The notes beneath the pieces were generated by a model that made no database searches, was not told the DNA's origin, and saw only the letters and a list, made by a program, of their open reading frames with translations. A DNA stretch of 64,000 nucleotides from assembly GCF_003003075.1 (NCBI RefSeq), contig NZ_PVTX01000002.1, positions 124,001 to 188,000 on the forward strand, given 5' to 3'. Source of the stretch: Isoptericola halotolerans. Lineage in GTDB: Bacteria > Actinomycetota > Actinomycetes > Actinomycetales > Cellulomonadaceae. Shown here piece after piece: positions 42,949-52,799 of the stretch. Within the stretch, counting starts at the first letter, position 1, and each line of letters begins with the position of its first letter. The position numbers were made by a program, and so were the translations under genes.

Positions 42949-45900
42949 GTGAGCGAGCTCCTCCCCGTCGTCCAGGCCGAGTCCCTGCGCACCGCTCTGC
43001 TCGAGTACCTGGGCACGACGTTCGCTCTCGCGGATGCCAGCACCCGGGCCTCGCTCGAGGAGTTCCTCGCCTCGCCGTCGACGGGCCTGTTCCGCGGCCC
43101 GTACGTGCGCCTGCGGCTGCCGTTCCGCCCGGCCGAGGACGGCTGGCGGGGCGCCCTCGACTGGTACGGCGGCTATCCGAAGCCCTACGGCCACCAGGCG
43201 GCGGCCTTCCAACGGCTCTCTTCGCTCGGCCCCGACGGGTCGATGCGCCGCCCGGACCCGACGCTCGTCACGACGGGTACCGGGTCCGGCAAGACGGAGT
43301 CGTTCCTCTACCCGATCCTCGATCACGTGCTCCGCGCCCGCCGCGCCGGGATCGGCGGCACCAAGGCGATCATCTTGTACCCGATGAACGCCCTGGCCAA
43401 CGACCAGGCCAAGCGCCTCACCGAGCTGCTCACGGGCGACCCGGAGCTCGGCGGCGTCACCGCCGCGCTCTACACCGGCCAGCAGGGTCCCGAGCGCACC
43501 AAGGTCTCCCCCGCCGGGCTGATCACCGACCGCTCGGTCATCCGGGACTCGCCGCCCGACATCCTGCTCACCAACTACAAGATGCTCGACCAGCTGCTGC
43601 TTCGGGACACGGACGCGAAGATCTGGTCGTCCTCGGCCCGGTCGCTGCAGTACCTGGTGCTGGACGAGTTCCACACCTACGACGGCGCCCAGGGCACCGA
43701 CGTCGCCATGCTGATCCGGCGGCTCGGGCTGGCCCTCAAGTCGCACTGGCCCACGGGCACGGACGCACCTGCGGAGGCCGGACTCACCGAGGACGACGTG
43801 GCCCGCCCGCTCGGCGCCGTCACCCCGGTCGCGACCTCCGCCACCCTCGGGGACAAGGGCGACCCGACGGCGATGCTGGCGTTCGCGCGCACGGTGTTCG
43901 GCGAGGAGGTCACCGAGGACGCGGTGGTCACCGAGTCACGGCTGCCGCTGGCCGAGTGGGTCGGAGACGCGGGCGAGATCGCGGCGGCCCGCGGCCTCGC
44001 GCCGATCGACCCCGAACCGCTGGTGGTCGACGCGCTCGGTGACGACCTCGGGGGGTGGGACGGCGACGCTCTGCCCCGCCTGCGCGACGTCGAACCGGCC
44101 ACGCTGACCCGCGCCGTCGTGGGCCACCTGTTCCGCGAGCGCCCGGCCTCCGCCGAGCCGGACGACGTCGTCGAGCCCGGGTGGGCGCGACCGGACCTGG
44201 CCGGTGACGACGCCGAGGACCTCCTGACGTTGCTCAAGGCGCATCCGCTCGTCTCGTGGCTGATCACCGAGACCTCCGACGCCAGCGACCTCGCCGCCCT
44301 GGCACGCACGCTGCCGGGCCTGCCGAACGACCCGGCCCGCACCGCACGCACCGAGGCGCTGCTCGCCGCCGTGCTGTCCGCGCTCTCGCACCTGCGCAAG
44401 GTCTGCGGCCGCTCCGCGCTCTCGGTGGACGTCCACCTGTGGATCCGTGAGCTCACCCGCCTCTACCGCACGACGGCGGGCGCCGCGCAGTTCGGCTGGC
44501 AGGACGAGGGCGTCGGCGACGACCCCGACGACGCCGGGACGGAAGACCGCACGTTCCCGGCGCTGTACTGCCGGCACTGCGGCCGCTCCGGCTGGGGCGT
44601 GGCCCTGGCGCCCACGGGCACCGACCTGGACACGCACGACCACGACATCCGCGGCCGGCACCTGCGCGGGGACGACCGCTTCCGCACGCTCATCCACGCC
44701 CCGGCCGAGGGCGAGCGGGCCGAGGGCGGCGAGAAGGTCGAGGGGCTCTGGTGGTTCCTCGTCGGGCAGCGACGGCTCGTCACGTCCGCGCCCTCCGAGG
44801 AGGACGCCGACGGCGGTGTCCTGCCGGTGCTGGCCCACCCGATGGACGACGCCGGCGGCAAGCCGTCCAAGGGCGACGACTGCCCGTCGTGCGGGCAGAA
44901 GGACGGCATCCGGTTCCTCGGCTCGGCGATCGCGACGTTGCTGTCCGTGTCGCTGTCCAGCCTGTTCGGGACGGCGGGCCTCGACGCCGCCGAGAAGAAG
45001 GCGCTGGTCTTCACCGACTCGGTGCAGGACGCCGCCCACCGCGCCGGGTTCGTCCAGTCCCGCTCGCACGCCCTGACGCTGCGCGCCGTGCTGCGGCACG
45101 CCGTCGGCGACGAACCCGTCGACCTGGAGACGGTCGTCGACCGGATGATCGCCGAGGCGGGCGACGACGGCAGGCGGCGCCACCGCCTGCTGCCGCCCGA
45201 CCTGTCCGAGCGGGAGAAGTTCGCCGCCTTCTGGCAGAAGAAGACCTGGGCCCAGGTGCACCACAGCGTGCGCCGCCGGGTCCGCCGTCGCCTGCTGCTC
45301 GACGTGCTCCTGGAGCACGGCCTGCGCTCCGCCGTCGGGCGCACGCTGGAGGCCACGGGCACCGTGGTGGCCGAGGTGCGGGCCGAACCGGGCGTGCTGC
45401 TCTCAGCGGCACGCGCCACCCTGGCCGAGGTGGACCGCCAGGGTGTGCTCGAGGGTTTCGAGCCCACGGAGGCCGAGCTGCTCGGCTGGGTGCGCGGGGT
45501 GCTCGAGCACATGCGGCTGCGGGGCGCGATCGACCACGAGTGGTTCCAGAAGTTCCGCGAGGAGGACGGCAACCGGTGGTGGATCACCGGTGGTCGCAAG
45601 CGGCACGAGGGCATGCCCGGGTTCGGCAAGGGGTCCAGCGCCCCCGGGTTCCCGCGCGTCGGCGGTGCCGTGACGACGGTGGGCGCAAAGTCCCAGGCCG
45701 CCGGCGAGGACCTCGAGCCCGTCGCCTCCCCGCGCGGCTGGTACGCCTCCTGGACCGTGAAGTGCCTGCGGACCGACACCACCGAGGCCGCGACCCTCGC
45801 CCGCCTGCTCCTGGCGCAGCTCGCGCGCCTCGACGTCGTCGGTTCGCTGCTGTCCTCCTCCGGCGCCACCACCTACCACCTGTCCCCGCGCGACGTCGTC

Positions 45901-48900
45901 GTGCAGGGCGCAGACCTCGATGCTCTCGTCGCCGGGGACCTCTGCCTCGAGTGCTCCGACTGCGGCTCCGCCGTGCCCGCCTCGGGCGCCGTCGTCGACC
46001 AGCTCGACGGCGCCCCGTGCCTCGTCGCCCGGTGCACGGGACGGCTGCGCCGGCACGCGCTCGCCGACAACTTCTACCGGAGCATGTACGGCGACTCCGA
46101 CCCCGCCCGCGTCGTCGCGCGCGAGCACACGAGCATGCTCGAGGACGAGGTCCGGCTCGCCTACGAGACGGCGTTCAAGTCGAGCGACCCCGAGCCCGAC
46201 GCCCCCAACGTCCTCGTCGCGACGCCGACGCTCGAGATGGGCATCGACATCGGCGACCTCTCGACCGTGATGCTGTCCTCCCTGCCGCGCACGGTCGCCT
46301 CCTACACCCAGCGCGTCGGCCGGGCCGGCCGCCTCACCGGCAACGCGCTCGCGCTCGCCTACGTCACCGCGCGCGGTGACCAGCTCCCCCGGTTCTCCGA
46401 CCCGACGAGCGTGGTCAACGGCGCCGTCCGCCCCCCGGCGACCTACCTCGACGCCGAGGAGATCCTGCGCCGCCAGTACTTCGCCTCCATCGCCGACGAG
46501 CTGGCAAGGCGCCCGGATGCGCCCCACCCCCGCACGGCAGCCGACGCCCTCGGCTCCAGCGAGCCCGGCACGTTCCTCGGCGAGCTCCTCGCGGTGTCCG
46601 AGGCGGAGGGCCCGGCGCTGCTCAACCGGTTCCTCGCCGGGTTCCCCGAGGTCTCCACCGCCGTGGCGGACCGGCTGCGGACCTGGGCTCTTCCGTCTGT
46701 CGAACCCAGCTCCGGAGAGGCCGTGCCCTCCGAGCTGGCCGCGCGCGCGCACGCCGCGTCGATCACCTGGCGCACCCGTATGGAGACGCTCGCCCACCGC
46801 GAGACGGACATCCTGTCAGCGATCAACGCCCCCGACGGGCTGCGGGTCAAGGCCGAGTCCACGGCGGCCACCAGTGACGACGAGCGCGCGCTGCGGACGG
46901 CGCAGGCGGCGCTCCGCCTCACCCAGCACCAGCGCGGCCAGGCGTCGTCCGAGCACTGGGTCGGCGTGCTGGAGGAGCACGGCCTGCTGCCCAACTACAC
47001 GCTGCTCGACGACTCGGTGGCGCTCGAGGTTTCGCTGTCCTGGATCGACCCCGACTCGCGCGACTACCGCACCGAGCACCTGGAGCTCAGCCGCGGCTCG
47101 GCCCAGGCCCTGCGCGACTTCGCCCCCGGGTCGACGTTCTACGCCCGCGGGTACGCCATCGCCATCGACGCGCTCGACCTCGGGCGCGGCGACGACGCCG
47201 TACGGACCTGGGCCTGCTGCCCGGCCTGCGGGTACTCCGCGGACGTGACCGACGCCGGCGCCCCCGGTGCCGAGACCGCACCGACGTCGTGCCCCCGCTG
47301 CGGGGACGACGGCATCAGCGACATCGCCCAGCAGGTGGAGGTGGTCAAGCTCCAGCGCGTCTCGTCCGTCATCCGCCGCGAGGAGGCGACGATCGACGAC
47401 CGCAGCGACGAGCGCGAGCGCGAGCGGTACACCATCCGAACCCTCGCCGACGTCGACCCCGCCGGCGTCGCCAAGCAGTGGTTCGTCGAGGACTACGGGT
47501 TCGGCGCCCGCTACCAGCGGCAGATGCACATCCGCTGGCTCAACCTCGGCAAGGCGTCGGCGCAGGGCGCGACGGTCGAGATCGCCGGGCAGCCGCACGA
47601 CGTGGCGATGTTCCGCGTCTGCGAGCAGTGCGGCAAGCTGGACACCTCCACCGGCGCCAACCGGGCGTCCGAGCACCGGCCCTGGTGCCCGCTCCGCAAG
47701 GCCAGCACCGAGCAGGTGCGCACCGTGGCCCTCGCTCGGTCGCTCACCACCGAAGGTCTCGTGCTGCGCCTGCCCGAGTCCGTCACCCTGGGCGACGACT
47801 TCTCGCTGCCGTCGCTGCGCGCGGCGCTCCTGCTGGCGCTGCGGCTGCGGATCGGCGGTGACCCCGACCATCTCGAGGTCACGAACGTCATCGACCCCAG
47901 CCCCGCCGCCGGGAGCCCGGCCGAGGCGCTCCTGCTGCACGACGTGGTCCGTGGCGGCACCGGCTACCTTGCCGAGCTCGCGGACCACGAGGCGGTCTGG
48001 ACCATGCTGCGCGACGCGTGGTCCCACCTGGAGGACTGCCACTGCCAGCAGGACGGCCGCCTCTCGTGCGAGCGCTGTCTGCTGCCGCACGCCGGTCTGC
48101 ACGAGGTCGACCACGTCTCCCGCGCCGCGGCGGCGCGGCACCTCAAGTCGATCCTGCTCGGTCGCTCGCAGGGCGGAGCGGAGGACGAGGTCCCGTCCTC
48201 GAGTCCGTGGTCGGTCACTGTGGACGAGCCCGCCACCACCGACCCCGAGTCCCACATCGAGCTGCTGTTCCGCCAGGTGCTGCGCGAGCGGCTCCAGACC
48301 CTGGGCGCGACCCTCACCGAGAAGCCGGGCCCGAACGGCAGCACGTGGTCGGTCACCATGCCCGGCGGTGCGCACTGGCGGCTCGAGCCGCAGGTGCTCG
48401 TCCCCGGCGCGGGGACCAAGCCCGACTTCATCCTGCGCAGCGACCGTCCCGGCATCCCGCCGACGGCGATCTTCACCGACGGCTGGCGGTACCACGCGTC
48501 GCCAGCCGTCAACCGCCTGGCCGACGACGCCGCCAAGCGGCAGGCACTGCGCCAGGTCGGCTACCAGGTGCTCGCTCTGACCTGGGACGACCTCGACGGA
48601 GCGTCCGCCGCCACAGGGGCGCCGTGGCTGCATCCTCAGGCGACGGCAGCGGTGCTGAACGAGGCGAAGGACAGGCTCTCGCCGGCGACCCTCGCGCTCG
48701 CGGGTCGTCCCGCACTCGACCTCCTGCTCGACTGGATCGAGCGACCTGACCTGGCGGCGCGCGAGGAGCTCGCGCGCTGGATGCCGATGCTCGTCGCCCC
48801 GTCCCTCACCGGCGGCGTGATCTCGACGGACGCCGGCATCGACCAGGTCGCCCTCGACGTGCTCGACGGCGCGCCACTGCCTCCCGGCACCAAGTTCGGC

Positions 48901-49473
48901 GGCGTCTGGCACCACGACGGGCTCGCGATCGGCGTCCGCGACTTCGCGCTGGGCGCCTACGAGATCGCCGTGGTGCTCGACGACGCCACCGACGTGCTCG
49001 GACCGGACCACAAGGCCTCCTGGCGCGAGTGGCTGCGTCTGTCCAACCTGCTCAACTTCCGCAGCGACCTCCCGCTCAGCATCGTCACGCGGACGATGCT
49101 CGAGGGCGCAGGGCCGCAGGCTGCCCCCTCGGGCGACGCCGCGACGGCCGCCGAAGAGGCGAGCCGGGTCGAGGACGCCCTCCAGGCGCGGCTCGACGAG
49201 CACCCGCGGTGGCGGCAGGTCGCCCGTCTCGCCACCGAGCTGGAGCACCAGCTCCTCGTCGAGGTCCTCGACGTCGCCGCCCACGGCGTCGAGGCACCGA
49301 CGATCGGCGACGAGGTGGGCGACGGAGTGCCGCTCTCGCTGTCGTGGCCGGACCGTAGGGTGACCGTGCGGTCCGACGACCTGGACCCGACGACCACCGC
49401 AGACCTCGTCGCCGAGGGCTGGACCATCCTCGAACCCGACGCCGCCGCCATCCGCGCAGCCCTCACCCACTGA
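42949..49473 (+). CDS. Giant DEAD/DEAH helicase with DUF1998 and C-terminal nuclease-like domain, DruE-like
   Basis: 2174 residues from the GTG at 42949. Walker A is TGTGSGKTE (109-117), DEFH is at 239-242, and the helicase-C motifs are TPTLEMGIDIGDLSTVMLSS and QRVGRAGR (about 1092-1130). Zinc-ribbon-like cysteines occur around residues 540-555 (LYCRHCGRSGWG), at 1005-1030 and at C1424-x2-C1427. The DUF1998 region (about 1640-1725) ends in C1697-x-C1699-x7-C1707-x2-C1710. A PD-(D/E)xK/Vsr-like domain follows (E1771, D1826 in KPDFIL, D1844 in FTDGWRYHA). Size and order match DruE of Druantia; DISARM splits similar functions between DrmA and DrmB. The C-terminal roughly 270 residues are unassigned. 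It probably translocates on DNA and recruits or performs cleavage. The UvrD gene follows 19 bases on. Confidence 0.87.
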   Translation: MSELLPVVQAESLRTALLEYLGTTFALADASTRASLEEFLASPSTGLFRGPYVRLRLPFRPAEDGWRGALDWYGGYPKPYGHQAAAFQRLSSLGPDGSMRRPDPTLVTTGTGSGKTESFLYPILDHVLRARRAGIGGTKAIILYPMNALANDQAKRLTELLTGDPELGGVTAALYTGQQGPERTKVSPAGLITDRSVIRDSPPDILLTNYKMLDQLLLRDTDAKIWSSSARSLQYLVLDEFHTYDGAQGTDVAMLIRRLGLALKSHWPTGTDAPAEAGLTEDDVARPLGAVTPVATSATLGDKGDPTAMLAFARTVFGEEVTEDAVVTESRLPLAEWVGDAGEIAAARGLAPIDPEPLVVDALGDDLGGWDGDALPRLRDVEPATLTRAVVGHLFRERPASAEPDDVVEPGWARPDLAGDDAEDLLTLLKAHPLVSWLITETSDASDLAALARTLPGLPNDPARTARTEALLAAVLSALSHLRKVCGRSALSVDVHLWIRELTRLYRTTAGAAQFGWQDEGVGDDPDDAGTEDRTFPALYCRHCGRSGWGVALAPTGTDLDTHDHDIRGRHLRGDDRFRTLIHAPAEGERAEGGEKVEGLWWFLVGQRRLVTSAPSEEDADGGVLPVLAHPMDDAGGKPSKGDDCPSCGQKDGIRFLGSAIATLLSVSLSSLFGTAGLDAAEKKALVFTDSVQDAAHRAGFVQSRSHALTLRAVLRHAVGDEPVDLETVVDRMIAEAGDDGRRRHRLLPPDLSEREKFAAFWQKKTWAQVHHSVRRRVRRRLLLDVLLEHGLRSAVGRTLEATGTVVAEVRAEPGVLLSAARATLAEVDRQGVLEGFEPTEAELLGWVRGVLEHMRLRGAIDHEWFQKFREEDGNRWWITGGRKRHEGMPGFGKGSSAPGFPRVGGAVTTVGAKSQAAGEDLEPVASPRGWYASWTVKCLRTDTTEAATLARLLLAQLARLDVVGSLLSSSGATTYHLSPRDVVVQGADLDALVAGDLCLECSDCGSAVPASGAVVDQLDGAPCLVARCTGRLRRHALADNFYRSMYGDSDPARVVAREHTSMLEDEVRLAYETAFKSSDPEPDAPNVLVATPTLEMGIDIGDLSTVMLSSLPRTVASYTQRVGRAGRLTGNALALAYVTARGDQLPRFSDPTSVVNGAVRPPATYLDAEEILRRQYFASIADELARRPDAPHPRTAADALGSSEPGTFLGELLAVSEAEGPALLNRFLAGFPEVSTAVADRLRTWALPSVEPSSGEAVPSELAARAHAASITWRTRMETLAHRETDILSAINAPDGLRVKAESTAATSDDERALRTAQAALRLTQHQRGQASSEHWVGVLEEHGLLPNYTLLDDSVALEVSLSWIDPDSRDYRTEHLELSRGSAQALRDFAPGSTFYARGYAIAIDALDLGRGDDAVRTWACCPACGYSADVTDAGAPGAETAPTSCPRCGDDGISDIAQQVEVVKLQRVSSVIRREEATIDDRSDERERERYTIRTLADVDPAGVAKQWFVEDYGFGARYQRQMHIRWLNLGKASAQGATVEIAGQPHDVAMFRVCEQCGKLDTSTGANRASEHRPWCPLRKASTEQVRTVALARSLTTEGLVLRLPESVTLGDDFSLPSLRAALLLALRLRIGGDPDHLEVTNVIDPSPAAGSPAEALLLHDVVRGGTGYLAELADHEAVWTMLRDAWSHLEDCHCQQDGRLSCERCLLPHAGLHEVDHVSRAAAARHLKSILLGRSQGGAEDEVPSSSPWSVTVDEPATTDPESHIELLFRQVLRERLQTLGATLTEKPGPNGSTWSVTMPGGAHWRLEPQVLVPGAGTKPDFILRSDRPGIPPTAIFTDGWRYHASPAVNRLADDAAKRQALRQVGYQVLALTWDDLDGASAATGAPWLHPQATAAVLNEAKDRLSPATLALAGRPALDLLLDWIERPDLAAREELARWMPMLVAPSLTGGVISTDAGIDQVALDVLDGAPLPPGTKFGGVWHHDGLAIGVRDFALGAYEIAVVLDDATDVLGPDHKASWREWLRLSNLLNFRSDLPLSIVTRTMLEGAGPQAAPSGDAATAAEEASRVEDALQARLDEHPRWRQVARLATELEHQLLVEVLDVAAHGVEAPTIGDEVGDGVPLSLSWPDRRVTVRSDDLDPTTTADLVAEGWTILEPDAAAIRAALTH

Positions 49474-49492
49474 ACCGGAAGAAGCAGCACCG

Positions 49493-51751
49493 ATGCCGCA
49501 GATCATCCTCGGACCGTCGTTCGGCAAGCTCGACGGCGCCGTGCGCAAGGCCGCCTTCGCGTTCCTCGAGAAGCTCCAGGAGAGCGACGCGACGCCGGGC
49601 CTCCACATCGAGCCGATCAACGGCTCCGCGGACCCCCGCATCCGCACCGGCCGGGTCAACGATTTCTGGCGAGCCGTGCTGGTCAAGGTCCAGGGTCAGG
49701 CCGCCGAGGCGCACTACGTCTACCTCGGCACCTACCAGCACGACGACGCGATCTCCTACGCGAAGTCGGCCGTCGTGCGGATCAACCCTCGCAACGGCAT
49801 CGCCGAGCTCGTCAAGGCCGACCAGCTCGACGCGCCGACCCTCGAAGAGCGGGTCACCAAGGTCCCGGCCAAGCAGAAGCCCAAGCCGGACGACGTCGAC
49901 CTCGCCACGTACCCGCTGCTGCAGACCCAGGGCATCGCCGTCGCTGATCTCCTCGACCTCGGGATCGACCCGGACACCGCCGTCGACGCGGCTGTCGCCG
50001 AGACCGAGGACCAGATGCTCGCGGTGGCACAGCGGGCGCCCGCCGCCTGGCAGGGCGACGCACTGCTGGACCTCTCGATCGGCACCGGCCTCGCCACCGT
50101 CAAGGAGAAGCTCGGCCTGAGCGCCCCGGCAGCCGAGCCCGACCCGCAGAGCGACGAGCAGCTGCTCACCGCGCTCAAGCAGCCCGCCGCACAGATGGAC
50201 TTCGCGTTCATCGAGGACGACGCCGAGCTGCGTGCCGCGATCGAGGACGGCAACTTCGGCCGGTGGCGGGTCTTCCTGCACCCCGAGCAGCGCGACTACG
50301 CGTTCCGGCCGCGCAACGGCTCCTTCCGGCTCTCCGGGGGCGCCGGGACCGGCAAGACGGTCGTCCTGCTGCACCGTGCGCGGCACCTCGCCCGGACGAA
50401 CCCCGATGCCCGGGTCGTCCTCACGACGTTCAACAGAACCCTCGCTGCCTCGCTCCGCGAGACGTTGCGACTCCTCGACCCGGACCTGCCTCTCGCCAAG
50501 GAGCTCGGCGACCCCGGCGTCTACATCGCCGGCGTGGACGCCATCGCCCGTCGCGTCCTGGCGACCGCGGAGTCGGTGCACGCGGCGTCCCAGGCATGGG
50601 GTGAGACGGTCGCGTCGGTGCTGGGAGCTCGTTCGCCCTACGTCCTGGAGCCCACCGCGGCGGCGCGTTGGGACGCCGCCATCTCGACGCACGGGGCGGA
50701 CCTCGCACCGGAGCTGCGCAGCCAGGCCTTCTTCGTGGCCGAGTACGCGACCGTCGTCGTGCCGAACAGGATCGTCAGCCGCGACGACTACCTGCGGGTG
50801 CGCCGTCCAGGTCGCGGTGTCCCCCTCAGCCGCGCCCAGCGCGTCGCCGTTTGGAACGTCGTCGCGGCGTACCGCGCCTCCGCGGACGCGGCCGGGTCGA
50901 CCGACTGGGACGAGAAGGCGATGATCGCCGCCGCACACCTCGACACCGTCGCGGCCGCCGGCACCGCGCGCCTCGCCGATCACGTCCTCGTCGACGAGGG
51001 GCAGGACCTCGCGCCGTCGAGACTCGTCCTGCTCCGTGCGCTCGCCGCGCAAGGACCCGACGACCTCTTCCTCGCCGAGGACTCCCAGCAGCGCATCTAC
51101 GGCCAGAAGGTCGTGCTGTCCCGCTACGGCATCAACGTGCGCGGCCGCTCCCGCCGGCTGACCCTCAACTACCGGACCACGGCGCAGGTGCTCCGGTACG
51201 CCGTCGGGGTGCTCTCCGGCGAGGAGTGGGTCGACATGGAGGCCGACGACGCGACCGTCACGGGCTACCGCTCCGCACGCACCGGCCCTGCGCCCGTCGA
51301 GGTGGGCGCCACCTCGCTCGTCGACGAGTACGAGAGCGCTGGTGCCGTCGTCGGGAAGTGGCTCGACCAGGGGGATGCTCCCGAGACCCTCGGCGTGCTG
51401 GTCCGCACCAAGACCATCGGCGACAAGGTCGTCCACGCGCTCAGCGAGCGCAAGGTAAAGGCGAAGTTCGTCCAGGACGACGCAGCCACCGGCACCGGCA
51501 GCGTGCTCGTCATGACCATGCACCGTTCCAAGGGCATGGAGTTCAAGCGCGTCGTGCTGTTCGGCGTCTCGCCGGACGAGGGCGGCTGGGGCGTCGGCCA
51601 GTCCTCGCTGCCCGAGGCTGACCGCGCGGACGCCGAGCTGCGCGAACGATCCCTGCTCTACGTGGCAGCGACCCGGGCACGCGACGAGCTGGCGGTGCTG
51701 TGGAACGGACGGCGGAGCGGGCTGCTGCCGGCAGCTGCGAGCGCGGGGTAG
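49493..51751 (+). CDS. UvrD/Rep-type SF1 helicase with RelE/ParE-like N-terminal domain
   Basis: 752 residues, beginning 19 bases after the DruE-like stop with a GGAAGAAG ribosome site. Residues 1-95 (INGSADPRIRTGRVNDFWRA then YVYLGTYQHDDAISYA) have the pattern of RelE/ParE-type toxins, a domain known to cap some actinobacterial UvrD helicases. The helicase core has Walker A GGAGTGKT (282-289), motif II VDEGQDLAPS (D501, E502), LTLNYRTTAQVLR and the late motifs VLVMTMHRSKGMEFKRVVLFG and LLYVAATRARDEL. No nuclease motif is evident. It should unwind or strip DNA 3' to 5' alongside the giant helicase. Confidence 0.88.
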   Translation: MPQIILGPSFGKLDGAVRKAAFAFLEKLQESDATPGLHIEPINGSADPRIRTGRVNDFWRAVLVKVQGQAAEAHYVYLGTYQHDDAISYAKSAVVRINPRNGIAELVKADQLDAPTLEERVTKVPAKQKPKPDDVDLATYPLLQTQGIAVADLLDLGIDPDTAVDAAVAETEDQMLAVAQRAPAAWQGDALLDLSIGTGLATVKEKLGLSAPAAEPDPQSDEQLLTALKQPAAQMDFAFIEDDAELRAAIEDGNFGRWRVFLHPEQRDYAFRPRNGSFRLSGGAGTGKTVVLLHRARHLARTNPDARVVLTTFNRTLAASLRETLRLLDPDLPLAKELGDPGVYIAGVDAIARRVLATAESVHAASQAWGETVASVLGARSPYVLEPTAAARWDAAISTHGADLAPELRSQAFFVAEYATVVVPNRIVSRDDYLRVRRPGRGVPLSRAQRVAVWNVVAAYRASADAAGSTDWDEKAMIAAAHLDTVAAAGTARLADHVLVDEGQDLAPSRLVLLRALAAQGPDDLFLAEDSQQRIYGQKVVLSRYGINVRGRSRRLTLNYRTTAQVLRYAVGVLSGEEWVDMEADDATVTGYRSARTGPAPVEVGATSLVDEYESAGAVVGKWLDQGDAPETLGVLVRTKTIGDKVVHALSERKVKAKFVQDDAATGTGSVLVMTMHRSKGMEFKRVVLFGVSPDEGGWGVGQSSLPEADRADAELRERSLLYVAATRARDELAVLWNGRRSGLLPAAASAG

Positions 51752-51875
51752 CGAGATGGGCGTCAGCGAGCCGCCTGCTCGTTCTGATTTCACCCGCGGA
51801 GCTCGGGAGAAATCCCACCAGGGCGCTTCAGATCTCCATAGGGTCGAGCGGTCGCCGAACGAATGAGGAGTCTCG

Positions 51876-52799
51876 ATGGTTGCCGTCTTGATGACATGGA
51901 ACCCTGCCCGATATCCACAGTTCGGCGACAACTGGGACGACGAGCTCGCCGCAACCGAGGCAGGCGGCCTCACCGAGGGCCAATGGTCAGTAGGGAACCG
52001 GAGAAGTATCCCCCTCGGACAGCGGGCATACCTCCTCCGACAAGGGCCCGAGCCACGGGGCATCATCGCGAGCGGCTGGACCACGACTGAGGTCTTCGAG
52101 GAAGAGCACTACGACGACCCCTCACGGCAGGCGCACTATGTCGAGGTCGTCTGGGACCAACTCACGCCCCTGGACGACCCGCTCCCGACGGCTGATCTCC
52201 TCGCCAAGGTTCCTGAGGTGAGCTGGAACAACCTCATGCGTTCGGGCGTCGACGCGCCTGATTCCGCGGTCATCACCATCGACGAACTGTGGAACGCTCA
52301 CCTGCGTCGGACTGCTCGCATGCATCGGCCCGACAGGTTGGCCTCGAGGCCACAGCGCACGGACGGCCAGGGTTTCGAAGCTCTTGGCGAGGCACGGATG
52401 TCCGTGGAGAACTATGCGCAGGAACTCGTCGAGGAGCACTTCCGTCAGGACGGCTGGGAGGTGGAGGACACCCGGATCGGCCACCCTTACGACGCGGTGG
52501 CGCGACGCGACGGCGAGATCCGATACCTCGAGGCCAAGGGTACGCAGGGCAACGGACAGAAGGTCATGGTGACGGCAGGGGAGGTCCAGTTCGCCATCGA
52601 CCACCCCGGCCGGTGCGTCATGGGTGTCGTCTCGCAGATCGCGCTCGGCGCGGACGGCGAAGTAGTCGCCGGGAGCGGCCTCCTCGAGGTCTTCGATTGG
52701 AACCCCGACGAAGGCGACCTCTTTCCGGTCACCCTGCGTTGGACCCCACCTCGCCACGCCGTCAGCGACGAGGCGACACCAGAAATTGACGCCTCATGA
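51876..52799 (+). CDS. EVE-like domain plus DUF3883 nuclease-like protein
   Basis: 307 residues from the ATG at 51876, with GAGGAG five bases upstream. The N-terminal roughly 110 residues (MTWNPARYP, IPLGQRAYLLRQGPEPRGII, ASGWTTT, HYVEVVWDQL) have the PUA/EVE-like layout used to flip out and read modified bases. The C-terminal DUF3883 domain starts SVENYAQELVEEHFRQDGWEV and contains D206 and E219-A-K221 in YDAVARRDGEIRYLEAKGT, the PD-(D/E)xK active-site pattern. A reader-plus-nuclease layout suggests modification-dependent restriction. It overlaps the DUF6308 gene by four bases (ATGA), so the pair is co-translated. The EVE assignment is by pattern only. Confidence 0.75.
   Translation: MVAVLMTWNPARYPQFGDNWDDELAATEAGGLTEGQWSVGNRRSIPLGQRAYLLRQGPEPRGIIASGWTTTEVFEEEHYDDPSRQAHYVEVVWDQLTPLDDPLPTADLLAKVPEVSWNNLMRSGVDAPDSAVITIDELWNAHLRRTARMHRPDRLASRPQRTDGQGFEALGEARMSVENYAQELVEEHFRQDGWEVEDTRIGHPYDAVARRDGEIRYLEAKGTQGNGQKVMVTAGEVQFAIDHPGRCVMGVVSQIALGADGEVVAGSGLLEVFDWNPDEGDLFPVTLRWTPPRHAVSDEATPEIDAS

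Noticed and set aside
49463-52084. Minus-strand open frame of 873 codons opposite the UvrD gene
   Set aside because: Codon bias fits the plus strand, where helicase motifs are clear; the antisense translation lacks structure.
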